Assembly: GCA_937910255.1 (NCBI GenBank)
Contig: CALEOQ010000447.1
Span: 1-14,055, forward strand
Direction of reading: 5' to 3'
DNA: 14,055 nucleotides
Source: an uncultured Caulobacteraceae bacterium
GTDB lineage: Bacteria > Pseudomonadota > Alphaproteobacteria > Caulobacterales > Caulobacteraceae
Position 1 is the stretch's first letter. Each line of letters opens with the position of its first letter. Below, one piece after another: positions 1-9,174 of this stretch. The notes under the pieces were generated by a model. The model saw nothing but the letters and a program-made list of their open reading frames with translations, was not told where the DNA came from and made no database searches. The translations under genes were made by a program, and so were the position numbers.

Positions 1-69
1 GGGACAGGTCGTGTGGAGAGCGGGAACCGAAGTAAACAAACCTGGGACGAGTGACTGAATTTTTTTTTA
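1..69. other. Non-genomic sequence outside the P5 adapter
   Basis: This stretch lies outside the sequencing adapter at 70-127. It is much less GC-rich than the rest of the window and ends in a run of T (61-68). Read on the opposite strand, this is adapter followed by poly-A and then poorly ordered sequence, as expected when short reads run past the end of a library molecule. I see no gene or signal in it and would mask it. Confidence 0.85.
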
Positions 70-127
70 AATGATACGGCGACCACCGAGATCTACACTC
101 TTGCCCGCCACGACGCTCTTCCGATCT
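70..127 (+). other. Illumina P5-type adapter (artefact)
   Basis: The 58 bases match the Illumina universal P5 adapter from its AATGATACGG start to its CGCTCTTCCGATCT end. There are three mismatches, at 103, 107 and 108. Translated in the frame of the following gene it gives MIRRPPRSTLLPATTLFRS, a recognisable adapter-derived peptide. It is not part of the genome, and the ATG at 71 must not be used as a gene start. Confidence 0.98.
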
Positions 128-1150
128 GCGGCCATCGACGCCTTTCCCGAGGGCGTGGTCTTCCTGGACCGCCAGGGCCGCTACATCCTCTGGAACGACC
201 GCTACGCGGAAATCTACCACCGCTCGGCCGACCTGTTTGCGCCAGGCCGCGCCCTGGCCGAGACTCTACGCATCGGCGTGGAGCGGGGGGATTATCCCGA
301 GGCGATTGGCCAGGAAGAGGCCTGGATCGAGGCGCGTCTGGCCAAGCTGGCCCATCCCGATGGAGAACGGCTGGAGCAGCAGCTGTCCGACGGTCGCTGG
401 CTGATGGTCGAGGACCGCCGCACCGCCGATGGCGGGCTGATCGGCCTGCGGGTCGACATCACAGAGATGAAGCGCCAGGCCGAAGCCCTGGAAGGCGCCC
501 TTGACCGGGAGGCCGCCGCCAGCCGGGCCAAGAGCGAATTCCTGGCCGATATGAGCCACGAGCTGCGCACGCCGCTGAACGGGGTCATGGGCCTGGCCCA
601 GGCCCTGGAGGCCACCGACCTGAATGAGGCTCAGCGGGCCATTGTCAGCGACCTGGTTGGGTCTGGCCTACGCCTAGAGGCCCTGGTGGGCGGACTGCTG
701 AAATACGAGACCGGTCACGCCCCCCATCCCCAGGCCACGGCGAAGGCGGTCGCCGAAGCGGCGGCCTCGGCGCCCGGCGAGCTGCGGGTCCTGCTGGCGG
801 ACGATAATCCCACCAATCGCCGCGTGGTGGAGCTGATGCTCGACGCCGCCGGCATCGAGGTGGTGAGCGTGGAGGACGGCGCCCAGGCCCTGGAGGCCCT
901 GCGCGAACAGGCCTTCGACCTGGTCCTGATGGACCTGCGGATGCCGGTGATGGACGGCTTCGAGGCCATCCGCGCGATCCGCGCCCAGGAGGACGAGGCC
1001 GACGGACGCCTGCCGATCATCGTGCTGTCGGCCAATGCCGGCCCCGAGGACCGGGAAGCCAGCGCCCGGGCCGGCGCCGACCGCCACATCGCCAAGCCGA
1101 TCCGGGCCGAAACCCTGTTCGGCGCCATTTCTGCGGTGCTGGAGGGCTAA
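128..1150 (+). CDS. PAS-DHp-receiver hybrid kinase-like protein, 5' truncated, no ATPase domain
   Basis: This is the 3' part of a two-component signalling protein, cut at its 5' end by the adapter junction. In order it shows a PAS domain of the FPEGVVFLD...ILWNDRYAEIY type (about 128-465), a short coiled linker, and a DHp (HisKA) domain with a canonical H-box, MSHELRTPLNG, phospho-His codon at 557. An Ala-rich linker of about 30 residues follows, then a receiver domain (about 782-1147) with the acidic pair DD at 800-805, phospho-acceptor Asp in LMDLRMP at 932, the Ser of VLSANA and the Lys of AKPI at 1094. The usual order would place a HATPase_c domain (N, G1, G2 boxes) between DHp and receiver. 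None is present and the frame is continuous. It may be a phosphorelay or receiver component acting with another kinase, or an assembly deletion. The true start is outside the window. Confidence 0.85.
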   Translation, partial: AAIDAFPEGVVFLDRQGRYILWNDRYAEIYHRSADLFAPGRALAETLRIGVERGDYPEAIGQEEAWIEARLAKLAHPDGERLEQQLSDGRWLMVEDRRTADGGLIGLRVDITEMKRQAEALEGALDREAAASRAKSEFLADMSHELRTPLNGVMGLAQALEATDLNEAQRAIVSDLVGSGLRLEALVGGLLKYETGHAPHPQATAKAVAEAAASAPGELRVLLADDNPTNRRVVELMLDAAGIEVVSVEDGAQALEALREQAFDLVLMDLRMPVMDGFEAIRAIRAQEDEADGRLPIIVLSANAGPEDREASARAGADRHIAKPIRAETLFGAISAVLEG

Positions 1151-1162
1151 GCGCCACGGTTC

Positions 1163-1606
1163 CTACTCGCCGAAGCCTTCGCCGGGTTCATCAACCGGCG
1201 CCATGCGGATCAGGCGGGAATCGGCGACCGCGGCGGTGCGGTGGGCGACCAGCACCTGGTATTCCGGATCGCGGACCATGGCGATGAAGGCCTCGGCGCC
1301 CGGATAGGCGGCGATGAAGGCCAGGTCCCAGGCCTCGTCCTGCGGCCCCGTCAGCGTCACCTGCGGCCGGCCCACCCAGACCTGCGCGCCGCCCAGGCGC
1401 TTGAAGATCGGCGCGGTGGTCCGGCCATAGGCCTGATAGGCCTGCAGGCCCGTCAACCCCTTGCCGTGATCGGGGTGATCCTCGGGATAGGCCGCCAGCG
1501 GCCGGAGCCGAACGAGGTTCAGCATATGGATGGGCTGATCCCTGGGCAGGGACTTGAACAGCCCCCAGGCTTCGCGATCGGGATCGATATGGCCAGGTTC
1601 CGACAC
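1163..1606 (-). CDS. DUF1330 family protein
   Basis: A 147-residue soluble protein resembling DUF1330, a small ferredoxin-like-fold family whose biochemical role is not established. Family-like elements are the N-terminal IHMLNLVRLRPLA strand, a YGRTTAPIFKRLGG segment, WDLAFIAAYPGAEAFIAM, and the C-terminal DPEYQVLVAHRTAAVADSRLI. The start is a GTG at 1606, with AAGGGG five bases upstream on the minus strand. The gene converges on the PAS-DHp-receiver gene with 12 bases between the stops and diverges from carA, so its promoter should lie in 1607-1786. Nothing here links it to carbamoyl phosphate metabolism. Family assignment is from remembered sequence pattern only. Confidence 0.75.
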   Translation of the reverse strand: MSEPGHIDPDREAWGLFKSLPRDQPIHMLNLVRLRPLAAYPEDHPDHGKGLTGLQAYQAYGRTTAPIFKRLGGAQVWVGRPQVTLTGPQDEAWDLAFIAAYPGAEAFIAMVRDPEYQVLVAHRTAAVADSRLIRMAPVDEPGEGFGE

Positions 1607-1685
1607 GGCTACCCCTTGCTTTTGGTGGTCTTCTGGGTGGAAAGCCTAGTCCGACGCGCTGGCGGGGTCACCTTGCATTGACCCG

Positions 1686-1753
1686 GGCGGCGGGACTCAT
1701 TACCTACGCCGCCGTTTGCACGGCGGGCGGGGTTCACCCTGGCCCGCCTTTTT
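1686..1753 (+). promoter_or_regulatory. Attenuator-like leader of carA
   Basis: Four GC-rich segments can pair alternatively: A GGCGGCG (1686-1692), B CGCCGCC(G) (1707-1714), C CGGCGGGC (1721-1728) and D GCCCGCC (1742-1748). A:B is a perfect 7-bp pairing, B:C is 6 bp (CCGCCG with CGGCGG), and C:D is 7 bp followed by TTTTT. This matches protector, antiterminator and terminator logic upstream of carA. The transcription start is unknown. A weak promoter-like TTGACC (1678-1683), 17 bases, TACCTA (1701-1706) would leave segment A out of the transcript. No convincing leader peptide was found. GC-rich DNA yields such pairings easily, so regulation is inferred. Confidence 0.45.
1722..1753 (+). terminator. 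Intrinsic terminator hairpin in the carA leader
   Basis: GGCGGGC (1722-1728) pairs perfectly with GCCCGCC (1742-1748) around a 13-base loop that can itself form GGG/CCC pairs. Five T follow (1749-1753). The T run is on the plus strand only, so it acts towards carA. The nearest upstream plus-strand gene ends at 1150, beyond a minus-strand gene, so it is badly placed for ending that transcript and better placed as an element of the carA leader. A second GCCCGCC copy (1763-1769) lies just before the ribosome binding site and could compete for the same partner. Confidence 0.55.
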
Positions 1754-1786
1754 GCAACCATAGCCCGCCCCTAATAGGAGTCCCCC

Positions 1787-2956
1787 ATGACGAGCCAACT
1801 TCTCTCCGGCGCGACCGGCGTGCTGGTCCTGGCCGACGGGACCGTCCTGCAGGGGATCGGCGTGGGCGCCGCAGGCGACGCCGTGGGCGAGGTCTGCTTC
1901 AACACCGCCATGACCGGCTATCAGGAGATCCTCACCGATCCCTCCTACATGGCCCAGATCATCGCCTTCACCTTCCCGCACGTGGGCAATGTGGGGACCA
2001 ATATCGACGATGTGGAGCAGATGTCCGGGGCGGCCGAAACCTCGGCCCGCGGCGCCATCTTCCGCGGCGTGCCCACGGGCCCAGCCAACTGGCGCGCCGA
2101 CTCCGATCTGGCGGGCTGGATGGCCCGGCGTGGGGTCATCGGCCTTGCCGGCGTCGACACCCGGGCGCTCACCCGCCGCATCCGCGAGCGCGGCATGCCC
2201 CATGCGGTGATCGCCCACGATCCGCAGGGCCGCTTCGACCTGGAGGCCCTGGTGGCCAAGGCCAAGGCCTGGAACGGCCTGGTGGGCCTGGACCTCGCCA
2301 AGGACGCCTCCTGCCTGCAGCCGTTCACCTATGGCGAAGGGCTGTGGAACTGGCCCGAGGGCTACGCCCAGCCGGCGCCCGAGGCGAAGTTCGACGTCGT
2401 GGTCATGGACTATGGGATCAAGCGCAACATCCTGCGCGCCCTGACCAGCGTCGGCGCCCGGGCCACCGTCGTGCCCGCCTCCACCTCGGCCGAGGACGTC
2501 CTGGCGCGCAAGCCGCAGGGCATCCTGCTGTCCAATGGGCCGGGGGATCCCTCGGCCACCGGCGCCTACGCCGTGCCGGAGATCCGCAAGCTGGTGGACA
2601 GCGGCGTGCCGGTCTTTGGCATCTGCCTGGGCCACCAGATGCTGTCCCTGGCGCTGGGCGCCCGTACGGTGAAGATGGACCAGGGTCACCACGGGGCCAA
2701 TCACCCGGTGAAGGACCTGACCACCGGCAAGGTGGAGATCGTCTCCATGAACCACGGCTTCACCGTGGACCGCGAGAGCCTGCCGGCGCCGGTGACGGAG
2801 ACCCATGTCTCGCTGTTCGACGGCACAAACGCCGGGATCGCCCTGAAGGACCGGCCGGTGTTCTCGGTCCAGCACCATCCGGAGGCTTCGCCCGGCCCCA
2901 CGGATTCGCTCTACCTCTTCGACCGCTTCGCCAAGATGATGGACGCGGCCGGCTAG
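1787..2956 (+). CDS. carA: Carbamoyl-phosphate synthase small subunit (glutaminase)
   Basis: CarA hydrolyses glutamine and channels ammonia to CarB, which makes carbamoyl phosphate for arginine and pyrimidine synthesis in the cytoplasm. The product is 389 residues, close to the usual 380-390. Residues 1-150 form the small-chain N-terminal domain (GEVCFNTAMTGYQEILTDPSY). The C-terminal half is a class I glutamine amidotransferase with SNGPGDPSA, the nucleophile Cys280 in GICLGHQ, and His364/Glu366 in QHHPEA completing the triad. The ATG at 1787 has AGGAG at 1776-1780, six bases upstream. An attenuator-like leader precedes it. Its stop at 2954-2956 shares a CTAG with the stop of the opposing anti-sigma gene. 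carB is not adjacent but begins at 5605. Confidence 0.98.
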   Translation: MTSQLLSGATGVLVLADGTVLQGIGVGAAGDAVGEVCFNTAMTGYQEILTDPSYMAQIIAFTFPHVGNVGTNIDDVEQMSGAAETSARGAIFRGVPTGPANWRADSDLAGWMARRGVIGLAGVDTRALTRRIRERGMPHAVIAHDPQGRFDLEALVAKAKAWNGLVGLDLAKDASCLQPFTYGEGLWNWPEGYAQPAPEAKFDVVVMDYGIKRNILRALTSVGARATVVPASTSAEDVLARKPQGILLSNGPGDPSATGAYAVPEIRKLVDSGVPVFGICLGHQMLSLALGARTVKMDQGHHGANHPVKDLTTGKVEIVSMNHGFTVDRESLPAPVTETHVSLFDGTNAGIALKDRPVFSVQHHPEASPGPTDSLYLFDRFAKMMDAAG

Positions 2957-3681
2957 ATTTCGCCGAGGGCGCCGACGGCCGCCACAGGGCCGCTGGGCCC
3001 CGCCTGGGGCGACCCGCCCAGGGGCTCGACCGACACCGCCAGCTGCGAACCCTCGTGGGCCATCTGCGAGAGGGAGGCGTCCAGGGGCATGGTCTTGGCC
3101 GTGCCCGGCTCCACCATGCCCAGCGAGCGCGGCACGCCGTCCTCCGGCGGGATCAGCCACAGCTGGTGCACATGCAGGGGATCAGTCCCGGGCGGCACCA
3201 GGGAGGTGATGATCAGGGCCTGGCGCTGCGGGTCATAGGAGGCCACGAACAGCGCCTGCCCGCCCTCGGTGCTCAGGCTGGCGTTCAGCATCGGCGGGGC
3301 CGCCGTGGCCGGCGCAGGGATCACCACCGGCGGGCGGCTGCCCAGATAGACCGCGACCATCAGGCTGGCGGCGGCCAGACCCATGGCGCCCACCGTCGCG
3401 CCGCGCCAGAAGGCCAGGCGCCGCGCCAGTTGCGGGTTGTTGTCATTGACCGGCAGGGCGCGCTCGATCCGCGGCCAGACCTCATCGGAAGGCGCCACGG
3501 CGGGAACTTCGCTGGCCAGGGGACCCAGGCGCACGCGCCAGGCGTCGACGGCCTGGGCGAAGCTCGCGTCGCTGGCCATGCGGCGCTCGGCGGCGGCCCG
3601 CTCGGGCGCGGTCAGGACGCCCAGGGCGTGTTCGGCCGCCAGGGCTTCCGGCTCGACCATTTCAGGACCCGTGTCGCTCAT
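2953..3681 (-). CDS. RskA-type membrane anti-sigma factor
   Basis: Probable anti-sigma factor that holds the neighbouring ECF sigma factor at the membrane. With the ATG at 3681 it has 242 residues: a cytoplasmic N-terminal helical domain (EALAAEHALGVLTAPERAAAE, then VDAWRVRLGPL), one membrane segment at about 94-113 (ATVGAMGLAAASLMVAVYLG), a Pro/Ala-rich linker and a periplasmic RskA-like domain. The end, AVSVEPLGGSPQAGPSGPV, is typical of RskA. No HxxxCxxC zinc motif is seen, so it is not a ZAS-type anti-sigma factor. I chose ATG 3681 because it overlaps the sigma stop as ATGA, suggesting translational coupling. A GTG at 3693 in frame would add four residues. The stop overlaps the carA stop on the other strand. 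Confidence 0.88.
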   Translation of the reverse strand: MSDTGPEMVEPEALAAEHALGVLTAPERAAAERRMASDASFAQAVDAWRVRLGPLASEVPAVAPSDEVWPRIERALPVNDNNPQLARRLAFWRGATVGAMGLAAASLMVAVYLGSRPPVVIPAPATAAPPMLNASLSTEGGQALFVASYDPQRQALIITSLVPPGTDPLHVHQLWLIPPEDGVPRSLGMVEPGTAKTMPLDASLSQMAHEGSQLAVSVEPLGGSPQAGPSGPVAAVGALGEI

Positions 3682-4229
3682 GGCTCCAGGCACCCTTTCA
3701 GCTTCATCAGCCCCCGCCGAATCCAGCTCTTGACCGTACCAAGCGGCGTATCCAGCCGCTGGGCGAGGGCCTCATAGGTGACGCCTTCAAAAAAGGCGGT
3801 GCGGATCGCCTTCTCCGTCCGCTCGTCAAGCTCGGAGAGGCATTGCTGCAGGGCGCCGGCCCGCTCGGCCGACTCCAGCAGCGCCGTGGCGCTGGGCGCC
3901 CCGTCGGCGATCTCCATCTCGTCGATCTGCTCGGCCCGCGCCAGGGGGCCGCGGGCGCGCAGGCGGTCGATGGCCCGATTGCGGGCGATCGTCGAAATCC
4001 AGGTCATGACGCTGGCCCGGCTGGCGTCGAACCGGTCGGCCCGGCGCCAGATGGTGACATAGACCTCCTGCAACACGTCCTCACTCTCATCCTTGTCGGA
4101 GAGGATACGCAGGCAGACGCCGAATAGCTTCGAGGAGGTGGCCTGGTAAAGTTGTCGCAGGGCCTCACGGTCGCCTGCGGCCACCTGGGCCATGAGAGCT
4201 GAAAGATCGTCGGCGGTGACAGCGGGCAC
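3678..4229 (-). CDS. ECF-family RNA polymerase sigma factor
   Basis: A 183-residue group 4 (ECF) sigma factor that should direct RNA polymerase to a small stress regulon. Region 2 spans about residues 25-93 (LYQATSSKLFGVCLRIL, SEDVLQEVYVTIW, TWISTIARNRAIDRLRAR), and region 4 about 123-178, ending in the helix-turn-helix YEALAQRLDTPLGTVKSWIRRGL. There is no region 1.1 or 3, as expected for ECF factors. Linkage to an RskA-type anti-sigma gene, with a 4-base ATGA overlap, suggests the SigK-like subgroup; the inducing signal is unknown. The start is a GTG at 4229 with a weak AAGAG upstream. An ATG at residue 13 is less likely because it would trim the first helix. Confidence 0.93.
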   Translation of the reverse strand: MPAVTADDLSALMAQVAAGDREALRQLYQATSSKLFGVCLRILSDKDESEDVLQEVYVTIWRRADRFDASRASVMTWISTIARNRAIDRLRARGPLARAEQIDEMEIADGAPSATALLESAERAGALQQCLSELDERTEKAIRTAFFEGVTYEALAQRLDTPLGTVKSWIRRGLMKLKGCLEP

Positions 4230-4336
4230 GGCGGCTCTTGGGTTCAGCGGATACCAGAATCTGCGCCGTCCAACCTGCCCACCCCGACGGGCTGGAGCAA
4301 GGCTGTTGCGTGAGCAGGCAGCAGGGGCCGCCCTGG

Positions 4337-4351
4337 GAGGCGCGGCGCCTC
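4337..4351. repeat. Short hairpin at the cupin gene stop
   Basis: GAGGCG (4337-4342) pairs with CGCCTC (4346-4351) around a three-base loop, overlapping the stop codon of the minus-strand cupin gene. No T tract follows on the minus strand, so it is not a clear terminator. It could reduce read-through from the cupin gene into the sigma gene or protect the mRNA end. Confidence 0.4.
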
Positions 4352-4760
4352 AGAAGTCGGTGGACGGCGCCTGTTCGATCAGGAGCACCTCTGCGGGCTC
4401 GCCCCCCGTGGCGCGGCCCGTATGCCACTGCCCGGCCGATTCCACGGCGAATTCGCCGGCCAGAATCTCCTGCTCGTCCCCGGTGACCAGGTTGGAGACC
4501 TGCAGGCGACCCGACTTCACATAGATGTAGCGAAGGGCCGTGCGGGCGTTGTCAGGCAGGCTCTCGCCGGGCGCCAGGGTCGCCTGCACCACGGTCATGC
4601 GGACCTTCTCGCCCTCGATGGGATCTTCGGTCTGCGGCAGGGCCAGCGTCATGGGCGCAGGCGCTCCGGCGTCAAACGCGGGCGGCTGGCCTGGCGCGGC
4701 CACCGCCACGGCCGGGACCGTCAGGAGCGCGGCGCACACAGCAAGGGTTAATTTTCTCAT
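4350..4760 (-). CDS. Secreted cupin-like protein
   Basis: A 136-residue protein with a clear signal peptide (MRKLTLAVCAALL, then an AVA cleavage region near residues 19-22), so it is predicted to be periplasmic. The mature part has a small beta-barrel pattern typical of cupins: PGESLP, RYIYVKSGRLQV, a GDEQEILAGEFAVES turn and QWHTGRATGGEPAEVLLIEQA. Only one His is visible in the barrel, so the classical metal-binding set looks incomplete. GGGAGG precedes the ATG by about seven bases on the minus strand. It lies 120 bases upstream of the ECF sigma gene, in the same direction, and may be co-transcribed or a target of that sigma factor. Substrate or ligand is unknown. Confidence 0.75.
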   Translation of the reverse strand: MRKLTLAVCAALLTVPAVAVAAPGQPPAFDAGAPAPMTLALPQTEDPIEGEKVRMTVVQATLAPGESLPDNARTALRYIYVKSGRLQVSNLVTGDEQEILAGEFAVESAGQWHTGRATGGEPAEVLLIEQAPSTDF

Positions 4761-5107
4761 AATGATCCTCCCTCATCCTGCCGTAGCACGCAGGGCGCCA
4801 AGCTCGCCAACCAATTTGGCGCAGGTCTGACGCCGGGTGAGCAACGCGCCAGGTCCGATGGCGGTCCATCAGATACGACGAATCAACGAGGACGGTTTCG
4901 GCGATCGGGCACGGTGGCCGGACCGGGATTCAACTTGCGATTTCACCGAAATTCGGCCACGCTGGTCAGCGTCAATCTCGCAAGGGCACGGTCGAACTCT
5001 CCAGCCTTTCCGGCCCCGGATTTGCTCTCCCGAACCCCCATCGATGCTTGATCCCCCGCGATGAAGGTTGCGGGCGGCTGACTGACCTCCAAGGACTGAT
5101 ACTCTCC
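4761..5107. other. Intergenic region between divergent cupin and csp genes
   Basis: This 347-base region must hold the minus-strand promoter of the cupin gene and the plus-strand promoter and leader of the cold-shock gene. I see one inverted repeat near the cupin gene (4795-4822). Csp genes often have long 5' leaders, which would fit the space. AAGGA at 5091-5095 is the only ribosome-binding candidate for csp, and at 12 bases it is rather far from the ATG. No small gene with a good start signal was found and no promoter could be assigned with confidence. Confidence 0.6.
4795..4822. promoter_or_regulatory. Inverted repeat upstream of the cupin gene
   Basis: GCGCCAA (4795-4801) and TTGGCGC (4816-4822) form a perfect 7-bp inverted repeat with a 14-base spacer. 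An inner GCCAA (4806-4810) can also pair with TTGGC (4816-4820), so two alternative hairpins share the right arm. The element is 35-62 bases upstream of the cupin start on the minus strand. It could be an operator or a leader hairpin; no known motif is matched. Confidence 0.4.
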
Positions 5108-5314
5108 ATGTCTACCGGCACCGTAAAATGGTTCAACGGCCAAAAGGGCTTTGGTTTCATTACGCCTGACGAAGGCGGCCCGGACGTTTTCGTCCACATC
5201 TCGGCGGTTGAGCGCGCCGGGCTGCGGACCCTGAATGAAGGCGACAAGATCACCTTCGAACTCGAGCGCGACCGCCGCAGCGGCAAGATGGCCGCCTCCA
5301 ACCTGCAGGTCTGA
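5108..5314 (+). CDS. Cold-shock domain protein (CspA family)
   Basis: A 68-residue single cold-shock domain protein, the usual size. It opens with MSTGTVKWFNGQKGFGFI, which includes the RNP1-type KGFGFI, and continues with the RNP2-type VFVHIS; both bind single-stranded RNA or DNA. It ends LERDRRSGKMAASNLQV. Such proteins act as RNA chaperones in the cytoplasm. I chose the ATG at 5108 because the conserved domain begins there; the frame is open further upstream but that part is unlike the family. It is monocistronic, divergent from the cupin gene and followed by its own terminator. Which of the several csp paralogues it is cannot be told from this window. Confidence 0.95.
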   Translation: MSTGTVKWFNGQKGFGFITPDEGGPDVFVHISAVERAGLRTLNEGDKITFELERDRRSGKMAASNLQV

Positions 5315-5352
5315 GCGCCACAAGCCGCAGGCTTCACGGCACAGGACTTTCT

Positions 5353-5390
5353 GGGGGCTGGCGTGAAGGCGTCGGCCCCCCTTGCGTTTT
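5353..5390 (+). terminator. Terminator after the csp gene
   Basis: GGGGGC (5353-5358) pairs with GCCCCC (5375-5380) around a 16-base loop and is followed by a T-rich stretch ending in TTTT (5387-5390). It is 38 bases after the csp stop and probably ends that transcript before carB. The T run is interrupted and offset, so it is an imperfect intrinsic terminator. Confidence 0.6.
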
Positions 5391-5434
5391 CAGCCCTGAA
5401 CCTCAAGTCATGAGCGCGTTTCGTCCGATCACCG

Positions 5435-5462
5435 GTTCCACGTATCGGAACGTGCCCTAGCC
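5435..5462 (+). promoter_or_regulatory. Candidate carB promoter/operator
   Basis: GTTCC (5435-5439), seven bases, GGAAC (5447-5451) is an inverted repeat lying directly before GCCCTAGCC (5454-5462). The latter resembles the CTA-containing -10 element of Caulobacter housekeeping promoters and recurs in the same role upstream of the last gene (13606-13614). If it is the -10, the inverted repeat sits over the spacer and -35 region, as an operator would. No good -35 was found and the assignment is tentative. Confidence 0.35.
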
Positions 5463-5471
5463 CGCCGTGCA

Positions 5472-5490
5472 CGGCCATTAACGGTGGCCG
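5472..5490 (+). repeat. Hairpin in the carB leader
   Basis: CGGCCA (5472-5477) pairs with TGGCCG (5485-5490) around the seven-base loop TTAACGG. It would lie in the carB 5' leader if transcription starts near 5470. No T tract follows, so it is not an attenuator of the intrinsic type. The rest of the leader to 5604 is GC-rich with several short self-complementary GCGC blocks and no convincing leader peptide. Confidence 0.4.
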
Positions 5491-5604
5491 CGAAGGTCGC
5501 GCTTGCGCGCCCCCGACTCCCTCTCTAAACGGGCGACTTAACCTGCATTCTGACCGGTGTCGGGCGCGCTGATGTGCGCGGCCGTCCTTGCGCGCGGAAG
5601 AAAC

Positions 5605-8910
<3,306 letters not shown>

Positions 8911-8991
8911 TTTTGCCAAGAACGTCAAAAATTGGGCGGCTTTTCGCCTCAGATGACAAAACCTTGTTCGGATAAAGTTGACGTAGCCCTG

Positions 8992-9024
8992 AGTCAGGCG
9001 CAGGCTTTCCCCAGTCGCCTGACT
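8992..9024 (+). repeat. Perfect 9-bp hairpin downstream of carB
   Basis: AGTCAGGCG (8992-9000) and CGCCTGACT (9016-9024) are perfectly complementary across a 15-base loop. It lies 81 bases after the carB stop and 150 bases before the next small gene. There is no T tract, so it may be a Rho-associated 3' end, an mRNA-stabilising structure or an operator for the following gene. TTGACG at 8978-8983 is a lone -35-like match just upstream with no good -10. Confidence 0.5.
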
Positions 9025-9174
9025 TCGGCAGGCACGGGCGCTTACGGGCGGCCCAGATAACAGTACGCGGTCGCCCGCAATGCAGCGTCTACCCGTGGAG
9101 ATCTGCCCCAGTCCGGCGTCGGACCCAGCCAGAGAGCTGAGGCCCGTAACCAGAGACTGTATAGGGAGCTCGTC

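Noticed and set aside
1625..1681. Possible carA leader peptide starting at GTG 1625 or 1637, with two adjacent Arg codons (CGA CGC) and stop TGA at 1679-1681
   Set aside because: There is no ribosome binding site. The stop lies just before segment A, so stalling at the Arg codons would favour the terminator, which is the wrong direction for arginine starvation control.
1694..1698. GANTC methylation sites as regulatory signals, for example at 1694, 5515 and 10927
   Set aside because: GANTC occurs at many places in this window, including inside coding regions, so individual sites carry no clear meaning.
1678..3777. A long plus-strand open frame of about 700 codons across carA and the anti-sigma gene
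   Set aside because: It is a shifted frame of carA and then the antisense of the anti-sigma gene, rich in Arg, Gly and Pro as expected from high-GC shadow frames. carA and RskA are clear family members in the other frames.
5435..5451. LexA box in the carB upstream region
   Set aside because: The alphaproteobacterial LexA site is a direct repeat GTTC-N7-GTTC; here the halves are inverted (GTTCC-N7-GGAAC).
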